NCBI GenBank assembly: GCA_029255685.2 | Contig: CM055317.2 | Location: 17,811,501-17,875,500 of the forward strand | Direction of reading: 5' to 3' | DNA length: 64,000 bases | DNA from: Silene conica | Taxonomy: Eukaryota > Streptophyta > Magnoliopsida > Caryophyllales > Caryophyllaceae | Shown: one piece after another, positions 53,237-63,902 of the stretch | Position numbering within the stretch: the stretch's first letter is position 1 | Layout of the letters: every line of letters starts with the position of its first letter | Made by a program: the position numbers and the translations under genes | The notes under the pieces: generated by a model | Databases searched by the model: none | Told to the model about the DNA's origin: nothing | What the model saw: only the letters and a program-made list of their open reading frames with translations

Positions 53237-54221
53237 TTAGTGTGGTCTTAGTAAATTATGTTTTCGTAATGAAGGAAGCATAATTTGTGATGTATTTTTG
53301 AGATCTCGAATCTCCCTTGTGTAATATATTTTTTACGTTTTTGGGAATTAGAATGTAATAATAGGATTTTCTTATGTAATTCTTCAAATGTAAATAAGAA
53401 GACCAAGACGGAGATCGGATTGCTCACTCCCACTACATCAACCAAGAAGGAACATCAAGACAAGACAAGCTTCCAGGGTCCATTGCTGAATGGATTCCAA
53501 GTTGTATTTTTGTTCTTTTTGGTAGGATAGGCCACACTAGGACTTGCTTTATTTCCGTTTTGTTTTTCATTCACATGTTTGTTTTGCATCATTTTTCCGC
53601 CTAAACCAAACCACCTGAATTGCATGAAAATTGACTCATATAGTATGTATGCTAGTCTGTGTCGATATAAAGATGTCACACGTTTTTCCCTTAAAGCCAT
53701 CACCTTAGTTTATTCATTCTCGCATGCTATATATTTGTTCACTTAAATGAATTAAAATTAAAGATGATGGGATCTTCCTCTATAACCTAAAATTGAGATT
53801 AGTCTTTTATAAGTCAAATTATTATGAATCCCTTCTTCGTCGCCAGGCATATAGGACCTTACTCTCCATATGACCCCTTCTACGTTGGGTAAGTAGTAGT
53901 TGTTGACTTATTTTACCTCAACATCATGACCCTCGTACGATCATGTGGTTATGGTGGACTAAAGATAGAATTTACAGAAATTTATCGACCAAGAATTCTA
54001 AATGTAGAATTATCCAAGAGGTTGGCTTATCAATTTACTGAAAATGAGTCTTGGGATCGTTTATATAGTTCTTGAGGAAGATCAATTATATAAATGCTAA
54101 AGTCCTCGCATTAAACTGTTTTTGCTAGACTATTTACAAAACGATAGTATGCTTATTATGTTTTAATTTCTTCTTTACAGTGTAGAATTCACCTAAACAA
54201 AACAATAATACTGCAAATACT

Positions 54222-55083
54222 ATGGCTGGTCATAATAATGCCCCTATGCCTAGTGCCACACTAAGAAAAGAATCATGGCTTAAGGCTTTCATGGACCAAA
54301 TGAATCAGTCCACGCGACTGAAAAATGATGGGTCCAACTTTGCGGACTGGGAGGCTGCATTACGGAATGCAGTTGTAGCTGATGGTAAGCTCAAGTATTT
54401 AACTGAGCCTTTACCACCTAACCCAGGCCCCACTGCTAGAGCTAACGTATCACAAGCTTATAGTGATTTCGTTATGGAAGCGGGTGCGATAAAGAACGTA
54501 CTCATTTTTGCAATGGAACCCAATTTGCAAAGACGTTTCATTTCCCATGGTGCAAATAAAATTTTCACCACGCTCACAAACGAATTCTCAAAAGCATCGA
54601 GAATCGTTTCATATGAGCACACCTGTCGCTTCTTCGATGCGAAACTCCAAAAGGTCCAACCAGTTAGCCCACACATTCTCAATATGATTGAGAATGTCGA
54701 GAAATTGGAGTCCCTGAACTGCAAGATCAGTGAGAACGTAATCATTGATCGAATGCTTCATTCACTTCATGATGGTTTTTCCTTATTCAAGGCAAACTAT
54801 TACATGAATGACATGAAGAAAAGTCCTCATGAGCTACACTCCCTTCTCGTACAGACCGAGAAGGATCTTAATTTGAGTGGGAGCATGAAGCAAGACGTTC
54901 TCATGATTGCAAAGAAGGGAAAATGTAAGGGAAAAGCTCAAACAGAGCTAACAGTAGCTAAGCCTCCTAAATTCAAAAGGGCCGGATTTAAGAGTGGGTC
55001 TGGTGAGACAAGTAGCTCACAAGGCAAGACCAAGAGCAAAGACGGTAACATTGAGTGCCACCGTTGCCACAAGACTGGGCATT
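54222..55083 (+). pseudogene. Nested copia gag, stop inside the zinc knuckle
   Basis: 287 codons from MAGHNNAPMPSATLRKE. The core has LKNDGSNFADWEAALRNAV and a coat-like helical region (RIVSYEHTCRFFDAKLQ, NVEKLESLNCKI). Near the end CHRCHKTGH is followed by TGA where a Trp codon is usual, then RRNCP, so the CX2CX4HX4C knuckle is cut by a nonsense change. In related elements gag is fused to protease; here that fusion is interrupted. Confidence 0.88.
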
Positions 55084-55085
55084 GA

Positions 55086-56386
55086 AGGCGGAACTGTCCA
55101 GTGTACCGTGAGGACATAAAAGCAGGCCGCGTCACTCCTGTTGGTATGTCATCTTATATTCATATGATTGAGTTAACCATGCAAGTTTCGGAACTTGGGT
55201 ACTTGATACCGGTTGTGGTTCTCATCTGTGTAATCATTTGCAGGGCCTAAAAAACATCACACCTCTTGCAAAGGGTGATGTGGACCTGCGAGTCGGGAAT
55301 GGAGCAAAAGTTGATGCTGCTTCCATGGGAACATATGTGATCCAGCTACCGAGCGGATTCGAGTTATATCTGTATAACTGTTATTATGTACCCAGTTTAT
55401 CTAAGAACATTATTTCAGTTTCCGTACTCGATAAAGACGGATTTTCATTCTTAATAAAGGATAATAGCTGTATTTTCTCTTTAAATGGAATGGTTTATGG
55501 TAAAGCGGTTTCCATGAATGGTATATATGTCTTAGATCAATTGACTGAAATATTACACATGACTAATAAGAAACTAAAGGTTGGTGACAAAGATCAAACA
55601 TATCTATGGCACTGTCGTATGGGACACATAAATGAGAAACGTGTAAAGCAGCTAATACAGAATGGCGCTATATCTCCATTTGATTATGAATCATTTGGCA
55701 CATGTAAATCATGTCTCATAGGCAAAATGACTCGTATTTCTTTCAAAGGTGTTGGAATGCGCGCTGCTGACCTATTAGGCCTCGTACATACAGATGTATG
55801 TGGACCTATGTCAATCACCGCACGAGACGGCTATAGATATTTCATCACTTTCACGGACGATTTAAGTAGATACGGATATGTCAACTTAATGAAGCATAAA
55901 AGTGAATCCTTTGAAAAGTTCAAGGAATTCCAGGCAAAGGTTGAAAACCAACTGGATAGAAAGATTAAAGCACTACGATCAGATCGTGGTGGTAAGTATC
56001 TTTCGCATGAGTTTGATCAACACCTTAAAGACTGTGGTATAGTACTACAGTTAACTCCACCTGGAACACCACAATTAAATGGTGTGTCCGAACGGAGAAA
56101 TCGAACACTATTAGATATGGTTCGATCCATGATGAGTCACACAGTTGTGCCGGATTCATTATGGGGATTTGCTCTATTGTCATCTGCTCTTATACTTAAC
56201 CGAAGTCCATCTAAAGCTGTTGACAAGACTCCATATGAGATATGGAAGGGAACCGTCCCTAACTTGTCCTTTATTCGGGTTTGGGGCTGCGAGGCTTATG
56301 TCAAGTGGAGACACGAGGATAAGCTCGGCCCACGATCGGTCAAGACATACTTTATTGGTTATCCAAAAGGAATGTTTGGTCATTAA
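55086..56386 (+). pseudogene. Nested copia protease and integrase
   Basis: Continues in the gag frame: protease VLDTGCGSHLCNHL (about 55200), then WHCRMGHINEKRV, CKSCLIGKMTR, VHTDVCGPMS, LRSDRGGKYLS and GVSERRNRTLLDM, giving the integrase zinc-binding and DDE positions. GCEAYVKWRHEDKLGPRS leads to GYPKGMFGH and a stop at 56384. A single-base shift near 56375-56388 puts the continuation (NYFYSPTEHRVFVA) in the next frame. Without it integrase and RT would be one frame. Confidence 0.88.
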
Positions 56387-58043
56387 TTACTTCTATTCGC
56401 CTACCGAACACCGCGTTTTTGTTGCGGCTAGTGCGAAGTTCTTAGAGAAAGAATTTCTCGAGAATAAGACAAGTAATAGAACCTTCGATCTGTCGGAGAT
56501 TCAAGAACCAACTACTGAGCAACCAATGGAGGAAACTGTTCCTTCATCCTCTGTTGCGGTCAGTATTCCTGAGGAACCCAGAAGGTCGGGTAGACACTAC
56601 ATTCGTCCAGATAGATACATCGGTATGATCGAGGAACTTGACGGAGTTGACGTTTTTCTCTTAGAGAGTAACGAACCCGTGACCTATAAAGGTGCCATGA
56701 CCTGTTCCGACTCAAAGCTATGGCTTAATGCCATGCAATCCGAAATTGACTCCATGTATGAGAATGACGTATGGGAGTTGGTTGATTTGCCTGATAAGGT
56801 ACGAGCTCTTCAGTGCAAATGGCTTTATAAGATAAAGCGCTCCATCGAGGGACAACCAGACACCTATAAGGCACAACTAGTGGCGAAAGGTTTCACTCAA
56901 GTGCAAGGGTTGCACTATGATGAGATTTTTGCACCCGTAGTCATGCTGCGTTCCATTCGGATTATCTTAGCGATTGCTGCATTTCATGACTACGAAATAT
57001 GGCAAATGGATATGAAAACCGCCTTCTTAAACGGTTATTTGGAGGAGGACTTGTACATGGTACAACCCGAAGGTTTCACATATCCTAAAAATCCTAAGAA
57101 AGTGTGCAAGCTTAAGCGTTCCATTTATGGACTTAAGCAAGCATCTAGGAGTTGGAATCATCGCTTCGACCAAGTGATAAAAAAGAATGGTTTCATTCGA
57201 TCAGTCGAAGAACCATGCTTATATATCAAGTCGAGTGGGAGTAAGATCGTCTTTCTGGTGTTGTATGTCGACGATATACTCTTGATCGTAAATGACATCC
57301 CTCTCTTATCTTCGGTTAAAGTATGGTTAAAGAACCATTTCCAGATGAAAGATCTGGGTGAGGCACAATGTATATTGGGGATCCGTATCTATAGAGATAG
57401 ATTACAACGGATTTTATTACTGAGTCAGGAGTCTTATATAGATAAGATTCTTGACAGCTTCAGCATGGCCAACTCCAAAAAGGGGTTACTTCCGATGATC
57501 TCGGGGGTGCATTTAAGTAAGACTCGGGCACCTACGACACCGAAAGAGGTCGAGCGCATGAGTCGCATTCCTTATGCGTCAGTTATAGGATCGATCATGT
57601 ATGCCATGATATGCACACGTCCAGACGTGGCATATGCTTTGAGTATGACGAGTCGGTACCAAGGCAATCCAGGTGAACCACACTGGATGGCTGTGAAAAA
57701 CATTCTTAAGTACCTACGGAGGACTAAAGATTGGGTATTGACTTATGGTGGAGGCACTGAGCTTTGCGCAAACGGTTACGCAGATGCTAGCTTCCAAACG
57801 AATCGAGATTACTTGAAATCTCAGTCTGGATTCATTTTTACTCTTAATGGCGCTGCTGTTACTTGGAAAAGCTCCAAGCAAAGTGTTATTGCAGATTCTA
57901 CTACTAAGTAAAAGGAGATAGTGATAGACAAGATTGCGACGGATGACAACATCACAGATCCTCTCACTAAACCATTAAGACATGATAAACACGAAGGGCA
58001 CGTTATTTCAATAGGAATTAAACGTGTTCCTGAGTTGTATTAG
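56387..58043 (+). pseudogene. Nested copia RT with deleted RNase H
   Basis: [77 protein letters not shown] and LGIRIYRD. RNase H begins (ANGYADASFQTNRD, SSKQSVIADSTTK) and meets TAA at 57909, then resumes only with the last ~40 codons (IVIDKIATDDNITDPLTKPL) to TAG 58041. About 70 residues including the last RNase H acidic positions are missing. This RNase H cannot be functional. Confidence 0.88.
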
Positions 58044-58827
58044 TACTTTTTGTGAATTGGATATTGTATCTATTTCATATACTATTTATAACACCATCGA
58101 TTTTGTTTTATATATTGTTTTTCATGTGGATTGTACTGACAACATTGAACACCACAAAAGTGAACTGAATTACATTATATTTGTTTTAGTCCGTAATCGC
58201 CTACACGAGCTGATAACTCTGGCAATTATTTTGTGACGTCGATTGATGGTGGGTTCAATAAACCATAAGTCAAACCGTTGACTGATCGATCACAGATACG
58301 AGATTATAACGATAACTCGTAGGACAATTTTCGTGACGACGCAATGGAGTCCTAAATGTTATTGAACATTCCGTGCCGGGTCGTGGATAGGACGTCCATC
58401 GTGTTCCTTGAGTCGATTCTTTTGACTGTCGACTGTTTCTTGAGATAAAGGGCAGTTTTGGGTGACTTTGATTTCTTTCTCACTAGCTGACTGTAACTGG
58501 GGCTAAGCAGATTTTTTTTGGGTCATTTCATACCGTGCTTACATCTGCAAGATTCGAGTTGAAGGAAATATTCACCCCTCATCAAGTTTTAATATTTCTC
58601 AGGGCCACTCGAGGAGTAGTAACTGAAATGCTTGGCCAAGCTCGAATAATGATTTGTTATCAGTTGAGTTACTCTCTAGGCGGGAAAACCACTCTTGATA
58701 CAGATCGCTTGTAAAATACGACCTTTGTGAATACAGATTTGCAAATTGTTTTACATTGAGTGGGAGAAATTTAATTGGATATGAGAATCGGTTATCGCAC
58801 ATACACTTGTACGGACAAGTGGGAGAT
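58044..58827 (+). other. 3' untranslated region of nested copia
   Basis: Non-coding region from the pol stop to the 3' LTR. The last bases ACAAGTGGGAGAT (58815-58827) are the polypurine tract. Confidence 0.65.
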
Positions 58828-59781
58828 TGTTGGAGCTAGTGTCCTCAACAGTTAGTGCGACAACACGTATAAATCTCTTAAAGGAACATAGGGTATACTT
58901 TGTATTTTAGCCAGTTGATTCACGTTTATCAATAACGGTTGGCTTGCTAGAAAGTTTGACGTTATTGCCATACAGATGGCGGTAATCAACTGGTCCCTAA
59001 GAGTCACACCTAAAGGATGGAATCTGCTGAGAGATATGATTAGATGAAAATGTAATCATATTGATACCCTATACGACTAAACGGTTAGTCAAAGTAAAGA
59101 TGACATAATTATTTAATACTGATTAAATAATATTAGCTAAGACGAATTAAAATGTTAATTCGTAATTAAATATAAAATGTTATATTTAATTATGTGTAAT
59201 GAAATTATTTAATAAAGATTAAATGATTTAATTAAATATAAAAGGTTATATTTAATTAGTGGATTATAAATATAAGATATTTATAAGATAAAACATTACA
59301 CAAGAGAGAGATATAACCGATTCTGTAAAGATAGAATTTCGGTCTGAGAAATTATTAAGTTGTTCAGTTGTTATGAAGTGCTGTAGGTAGAACCAAATAC
59401 TGATTTGGGGAATCCTAGTTGATGTCTAATAGCAAGGTTGTTTGCAGCTATAAATAGGACATTCACTCTGCACTTAAAGCACACGAGTTACACGACATAC
59501 ATACTCCCTCTCTCTCTCTCTAGCTTTCATCTTACACAAAATTAAAGGTAATTTTGCAATTTCTAGCTCAGGAAAGGGTATTTCTCAGGACATCTTGGGT
59601 GCAACGATTAGGAGGATATCTGTTTTGATATCTGATCTTAGGCCTTTGCAAGGACAGAAGGTTAATTCTTAATCCCAATCTTTGTATCTTGTACTTCGTT
59701 TATGACTATAAATCATATATTATAAATTTGTTATAATCCTGCATATAAAGAATTGGGATTATATACAGATATTTTCCCACA
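58828..59781 (+). repeat. 3' LTR of nested copia, complete
   Basis: 954 bp from TGTTGGAGC to TTTTCCCACA. TATA box GCTATAAATAGG at about 59447. It includes a (CT)n stretch at 59506-59521 that is within the part missing from the 5' LTR. Confidence 0.95.
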
Positions 59782-59786
59782 GTAAG

Positions 59787-60101
59787 CTCACACGGTTTGT
59801 GTGTAAGAAAGGTAAGTTTGTTTTTCGTTTTCCCCCCTTTTTTTATTTGGTTAATATATGTATATGTATATTATAGTGTGTAATATAAATATGTGAGTTA
59901 AGGTGAATTATAATATTTGACGTATTATTATTTTGAGACTGATTGTGTACACACGCATATATGAAAAGTATAATATAAATATGATCACATAATTTTTCAT
60001 CGAATACATACGTACACATGCAGCGGAGTATACGGACACAGTCATATAATCTCATCTAAACCGTAGTCAATCATTGGGTTATTGTTGCTTTTAAGATTTG
60101 A
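59787..60101 (-). other. Sirevirus sequence between pol and the third ORF
   Basis: AT-rich, non-coding. On the minus strand it follows the pol stop; the copia insertion lies at its far end. Confidence 0.6.
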
Positions 60102-61718
60102 TTAGGTGCCACCGATTAAACCAATTTCCAATTGCAAAGTCTCAAAGCGTTCTCTAGCCAATGGTTTAGTGAAGATATCTGCCCATTGTTTTTCCGTACT
60201 ACAAAATTCCAATTTTATAGTTTTCTTTTCAACATGGCCTCGTAGAAAATGGTGTCTAATTTCAATATATTTAGTCCTCGAGTGTTGGGCTGGGTTTTTA
60301 GATATAATTATAGCACTCGTATTATCACATAAGATAGGCACACACCCAACATCAATACCATAATCATGTAACTGTTGTTTTAGCCATAAGAGTTGAGAAC
60401 ATACCAGTGCGGCTGCAATATATTCTGCTTCGGCAGTTGAGAGAGCGACAGAATTTTGTTTCTTGGATCCCCAAGATATATTACAAGGGCCTACAAAGGT
60501 AGCAAGTCCCGAGGTACTTTTTCTGTCAAAGGAACATCCTGCATAATCCGCATCTGAATACCCTACTAGGTTAAAGTTACAGTCCATAGGATACCATAGG
60601 TATAGCTTTGAGGTTCCGATTAGGTATCTTAATATTCTCTTAACCGCAATCATGTATGATTCTTTTGGAGCAGATTGGAATCTCGCACAAACACATACAC
60701 TAAACATAATGTCTGGACGACTTGCTGTAAGACAAAGAAGTGAGCCAATCATACCTCGGTAAGTTGTTTCGTCTACAGACTTACTATCTTCGCCTTTGGT
60801 TAATTTCTTATTTGTGACCATTGGAGTAGGCATTGCATGAGAGGTTTCCATACCGAATTTCTTTAGTAACTCCTTGACGTATTTTTGTTGATGAACTTTG
60901 ATTCCTTCTTCAGTTTGTTGTATTTGAAGTCCAAGGAAGAACTTTAGTTCTCCCATACTCATCTCGAATTCAGAAGTCATCAACTCAGAGAAGTACTTGC
61001 ACAACTTTTTATTAGTTGAGCCAAAAATAATATCGTCAACATAGATCTGAACGACTAGTAGATCTGAATTCTCGCTCTTAAGAAATAAGGTTTTATCCAC
61101 GGATCCTCTCTTGAATCCACTCTCCAATAAGAATTTTGATAACCTGTCGTACCATGCTCTTGGTGCTTGTTTCAGGCCATAAAGAGCTTTGTCCCATTTG
61201 AATACATGATCCTTGAGTTTGCTGTCAGGAAATCCATGAGGTTGTTCAACAAATACTTCCTCTTGGAGATAGCCATTAAGAAAGGCAGTCTTAACGTCCA
61301 TCTGAAAGAGCTTCATTCCCTTGTGTGCTGCAAATGCAATAAGTAGTCTTATTGCCTCAAGTCGAGCAACAGGAGCAAAGGTCTCGTCATAATCGATCCC
61401 TTCCTGTTGGTTGTATCCTTGAACCACTAGTCTGGCCTTATTTTGCACAATGACTCCAGTGTCATCCAATTTGTTTCTGAATACCCATCTCGTTCCAATG
61501 ACAGATCTGTCCTTAGGTCGAGGAACAAGATGCCAAACTTTGTTTCTTTCAAATTGTTGGAGTTCTTCTTGCATGGCAACTATCCAGTCTGGATCTGCGA
61601 GAGCTTCCTTGATATTTGAAGGTTCAATGGTAGAGAGAAAGGAGTAGAATGAGCAAAAGTTATTTAAGCTCCTTCGAGTTTGTACTCCATCTGTCAGGCT
61701 TCCTATGACATTGTCCAA
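60102..61718 (-). CDS. Sirevirus reverse transcriptase and RNase H
   Basis: 538 residues without a stop. [87 protein letters not shown] and [14 protein letters not shown]. RNase [44 protein letters not shown] and the end [16 protein letters not shown]. All acidic catalytic positions are present. The Met at 61718 is only the first in the frame; the true protein is fused to integrase upstream, with a break at 61719-61776. The motifs are highly typical of Sireviruses. Confidence 0.92.
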   Translation of the reverse strand: MDNVIGSLTDGVQTRRSLNNFCSFYSFLSTIEPSNIKEALADPDWIVAMQEELQQFERNKVWHLVPRPKDRSVIGTRWVFRNKLDDTGVIVQNKARLVVQGYNQQEGIDYDETFAPVARLEAIRLLIAFAAHKGMKLFQMDVKTAFLNGYLQEEVFVEQPHGFPDSKLKDHVFKWDKALYGLKQAPRAWYDRLSKFLLESGFKRGSVDKTLFLKSENSDLLVVQIYVDDIIFGSTNKKLCKYFSELMTSEFEMSMGELKFFLGLQIQQTEEGIKVHQQKYVKELLKKFGMETSHAMPTPMVTNKKLTKGEDSKSVDETTYRGMIGSLLCLTASRPDIMFSVCVCARFQSAPKESYMIAVKRILRYLIGTSKLYLWYPMDCNFNLVGYSDADYAGCSFDRKSTSGLATFVGPCNISWGSKKQNSVALSTAEAEYIAAALVCSQLLWLKQQLHDYGIDVGCVPILCDNTSAIIISKNPAQHSRTKYIEIRHHFLRGHVEKKTIKLEFCSTEKQWADIFTKPLARERFETLQLEIGLIGGT

Positions 61719-61775
61719 AGGATGAGAGCCTTTGTATCTCCAGTTCCTTGATTGGTTATTAGCATTACCTGAACT

Positions 61776-62783
61776 TTACTCGGGGTTTTGACTTGTTCCC
61801 CCTGAATCCAAACCTGGGGTTATAGTAGGGTCAGGTATAACTCTGACCTCTTCCCTTTGGTTTTGACTCAAAGTTATAGCTTCATCAGCTGTAACTCTGG
61901 GTTCCAAGTTATTGGTCTGAGAGTTATCTACAGTATCATCAACTGTAGCTTCATCTCTCGTACCATTTTCTCCCAAGTTAAGTTCATCATGAATTCCTTG
62001 AGGTTCTCCTTCTTCAATTTCCATTTCAAGAGGATCTTCCCTTGATAACCTGAAATCAGGTTCGTCTAGATTTTCCTCTACGTCCTGTAATGGCTTATCG
62101 AAGACATTATTTTCATCAAAGATAACATGAATACTTTCTTCTATGCATAGAGTAAGTTTGTTAAAAACTTTGTAGGCTTTACTATGATTTGAATATCCTA
62201 TAAAGATTGCTTCATCACTTCTAGGGTCGAATTTGCTTAATCGGTTTTTACCATTGTTGTGAACGAAGCATTTACTACCAAAAAATCTTAAATGAGATAT
62301 GTTTGGTTTACGACCTCGAAGAAGTTCATAAGGTGTCTTTTTAAGGATAGGTCTAATCATAGCACGGCTATGAATATAGCAAGTTGTACTAATAGCCTCA
62401 ACCCAAAAGTTTCTAGGTAGGCCACTACAAAGAAGCATTGTTCTAGCCATGTCTTCTAGGGTTCTGTTCATTCGTTCTACGACTCCATTTTGTTGTGGGG
62501 TTCTAGGGGCTGAGAAGTTATGTCCAACACCGTTGGTTTTGCAGAACTCAATAAAGGCATGATTGTCGAACTCAGTTCCATGGTCAGTACGAATTGTTAC
62601 TAAGTTTGATTTATATTTGTTTTGGACAAGTTTCATGAGACTAACAAATTCATCGAATGTTTCGTCTTTAGAGTGGAGAAAGATTGGCCAAAAAAATCTA
62701 GAGTAATCATCAACTAGAACGAAAACGTACCTCGAACCACCTCTGTTTCTTACCTTAGCGATAAACTGCACATATAAATTCAA
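61776..62783 (-). CDS. Sirevirus integrase (partial)
   Basis: 335 codons. The core starts at YVFVLVDDYSRFFW, then IRTDHGTEFDN and NFSAPRTPQQNGVVERMNRT, followed by the copia C-terminal landmarks GSKCFVHNNGK, SDEAIFIGYS and an acidic linker to RT. The Asp and Glu after the first catalytic residue are visible, but the HHCC zinc-binding domain and the first part of the core (the usual DLFGP-like block) are missing because of an upstream deletion. The first 10-15 residues before KVRNRGG are probably out of frame. Confidence 0.88.
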   Translation of the reverse strand: MNLYVQFIAKVRNRGGSRYVFVLVDDYSRFFWPIFLHSKDETFDEFVSLMKLVQNKYKSNLVTIRTDHGTEFDNHAFIEFCKTNGVGHNFSAPRTPQQNGVVERMNRTLEDMARTMLLCSGLPRNFWVEAISTTCYIHSRAMIRPILKKTPYELLRGRKPNISHLRFFGSKCFVHNNGKNRLSKFDPRSDEAIFIGYSNHSKAYKVFNKLTLCIEESIHVIFDENNVFDKPLQDVEENLDEPDFRLSREDPLEMEIEEGEPQGIHDELNLGENGTRDEATVDDTVDNSQTNNLEPRVTADEAITLSQNQREEVRVIPDPTITPGLDSGGTSQNPE

Positions 62784-63315
62784 AGACAGGATTTAGGTAC
62801 CAAGCATACTTGGGTCCTTTGTTGTTAGTGATTACAAATACATCTTCTTTTTTAACCCAGACTTGTCTTACATAGGTTTTTCTATAATGGTAGTAGTTGG
62901 GTTTTGATGTTTTTGTGTATGTCTTAGTTTGAACTCTTGGTGACCAATTTTTGTGTGTTGTCTGTTGAGGAGATTGTTTGGTTCTGTTTTTCTTTTCTTC
63001 GTAATCGAATGTCATGACGTAGAACCATCTGTGGTCGTTATTTCTTTCCTCAACTTTGTCATCATCACTATCAGAGACGGAAATGGTGTCGTTTGGTATT
63101 CCTAAGGATTTAACAAACTTGACTCCGGTTTTAAAATCTTGTGCGTGTTTCACACAGTTTTCTCGGAGATGACCAGTATGGCCACAAAAAGTACATATTA
63201 AATACTCAGGTAAGTCGGCATATTTTCTTCTTTTAAAGTCTCGATCTGTTGGGCTTTGCTTACACTTAGAGTGATCCCTTCTTCCATAACATTCATGTCC
63301 TAATCCCATCTTCAT
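62755..63315 (-). CDS. Sirevirus gag, zinc-knuckle part
   Basis: 186 codons. The CCHC knuckle CTFCGHTGHLRENC (about 40-53) and WVKKEDV...NKGPKYAWYLNP are typical of Sirevirus gag-pol junctions, followed in intact elements by protease. Here the sequence passes straight to the integrase core: the protease D-S/T-G and the pre-integrase zinc region are absent. The frame ends in a stop 28 bp into the integrase frame. Confidence 0.85.
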   Translation of the reverse strand: MKMGLGHECYGRRDHSKCKQSPTDRDFKRRKYADLPEYLICTFCGHTGHLRENCVKHAQDFKTGVKFVKSLGIPNDTISVSDSDDDKVEERNNDHRWFYVMTFDYEEKKNRTKQSPQQTTHKNWSPRVQTKTYTKTSKPNYYHYRKTYVRQVWVKKEDVFVITNNKGPKYAWYLNPVFEFICAVYR

Positions 63316-63335
63316 GTTATTCTCGGATTGTTTAG

Positions 63336-63902
63336 TTAGAAAAAATTTAGAACGTTAGTACTTCCTTCCCATTTGTCGTGAACTTTCCGAGCATGAAGAA
63401 GGAGATCTTTTAAGGAGTCTATTTCCTTCTTACATTCACTATGGTAAGTGTTGTTAGACTCTTTTAGGTTTTGAATGTCTTTATGGAAGTCAGATACAAT
63501 TTTATCATGTTCTTTCCTGATTTTAGATAAGTTGAATTCTAGATCCATAATTTTGCTTTCGAGGATCTCAACTTCTTTTAGATGAGTCTCATCTTCGACC
63601 ATTATCGAAGATTTAGACTTTAGAAGCTCATTAGCCTTTCTCAAATCTGAAGTTATAGCTTCATTAGCTATAACTTTGGATTGAAGCTCTTTGATGTTGA
63701 GTTTTAGTTTTGAGGTTATAGCTTCATTAGCTATAACTTTAGACTCAAGAACCTTTTTCTCAGACATAACTGTTTCCAACTTAGCATTTGTTTCAATGCT
63801 TATTTTGGATTTCAGTTTCTTAGCTTTGGCTTTCAAAAGTTGATTTTCCTCAGCAATATCGAGGATTTGTTCCTTCAAGTCATCTAACTCAAGATCGTTC
63901 AT
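63336..63902 (-). CDS. Sirevirus gag, coiled-coil part
   Basis: 188 codons, strongly helical, with heptad-like Leu/Ile/Lys/Glu spacing throughout (EENQLLKAKAKKLKSKI, ESKIMDLEFNLSKIRKEHD) and a repeated block SKVIANEAITS (two copies, about residues 53-63 and 74-84). Coiled coils in gag are a known Sirevirus trait. Its ATG is probably internal: the gag frame appears to continue upstream to the window edge in another phase (DQCHE just before), so one frameshift separates the two. It ends a short way before the knuckle ORF. Confidence 0.82.
   Translation of the reverse strand: MNDLELDDLKEQILDIAEENQLLKAKAKKLKSKISIETNAKLETVMSEKKVLESKVIANEAITSKLKLNIKELQSKVIANEAITSDLRKANELLKSKSSIMVEDETHLKEVEILESKIMDLEFNLSKIRKEHDKIVSDFHKDIQNLKESNNTYHSECKKEIDSLKDLLLHARKVHDKWEGSTNVLNFF

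Larger units (their letters stand above)
51853..54221 (+). other. Long untranslated leader of nested copia
   Basis: About 2.4 kb between PBS and gag ATG, unusually long. It holds a repeat-like block with AGCGCTTTTCTGG/AGCGCTGGAA motifs (52305-52640), whose long open frame is an artefact of the repeats, and a Tourist-like MITE (52942-53236). The rest is AT-rich. Confidence 0.6.
47265..59786 (+). mobile_element. Ty1/copia element inserted in the Sirevirus
   Basis: The element proper is 47270-59781, bracketed by GTAAG (47265-47269, 59782-59786), with TGTTGGAGC...TTTTCCCACA LTRs. The 5' LTR is 47270-47942 plus 51673-51837, split by CACTA-related DNA; the 3' LTR is 58828-59781. The first parts are both 673 bp and the last parts both 165 bp, and they differ at about 13 positions. 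Inside are a PBS, a 2.4-kb leader, and gag-pol with a stop, a frameshift and an RNase H deletion. It separates the Sirevirus RNase H from its third ORF. Confidence 0.95.
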
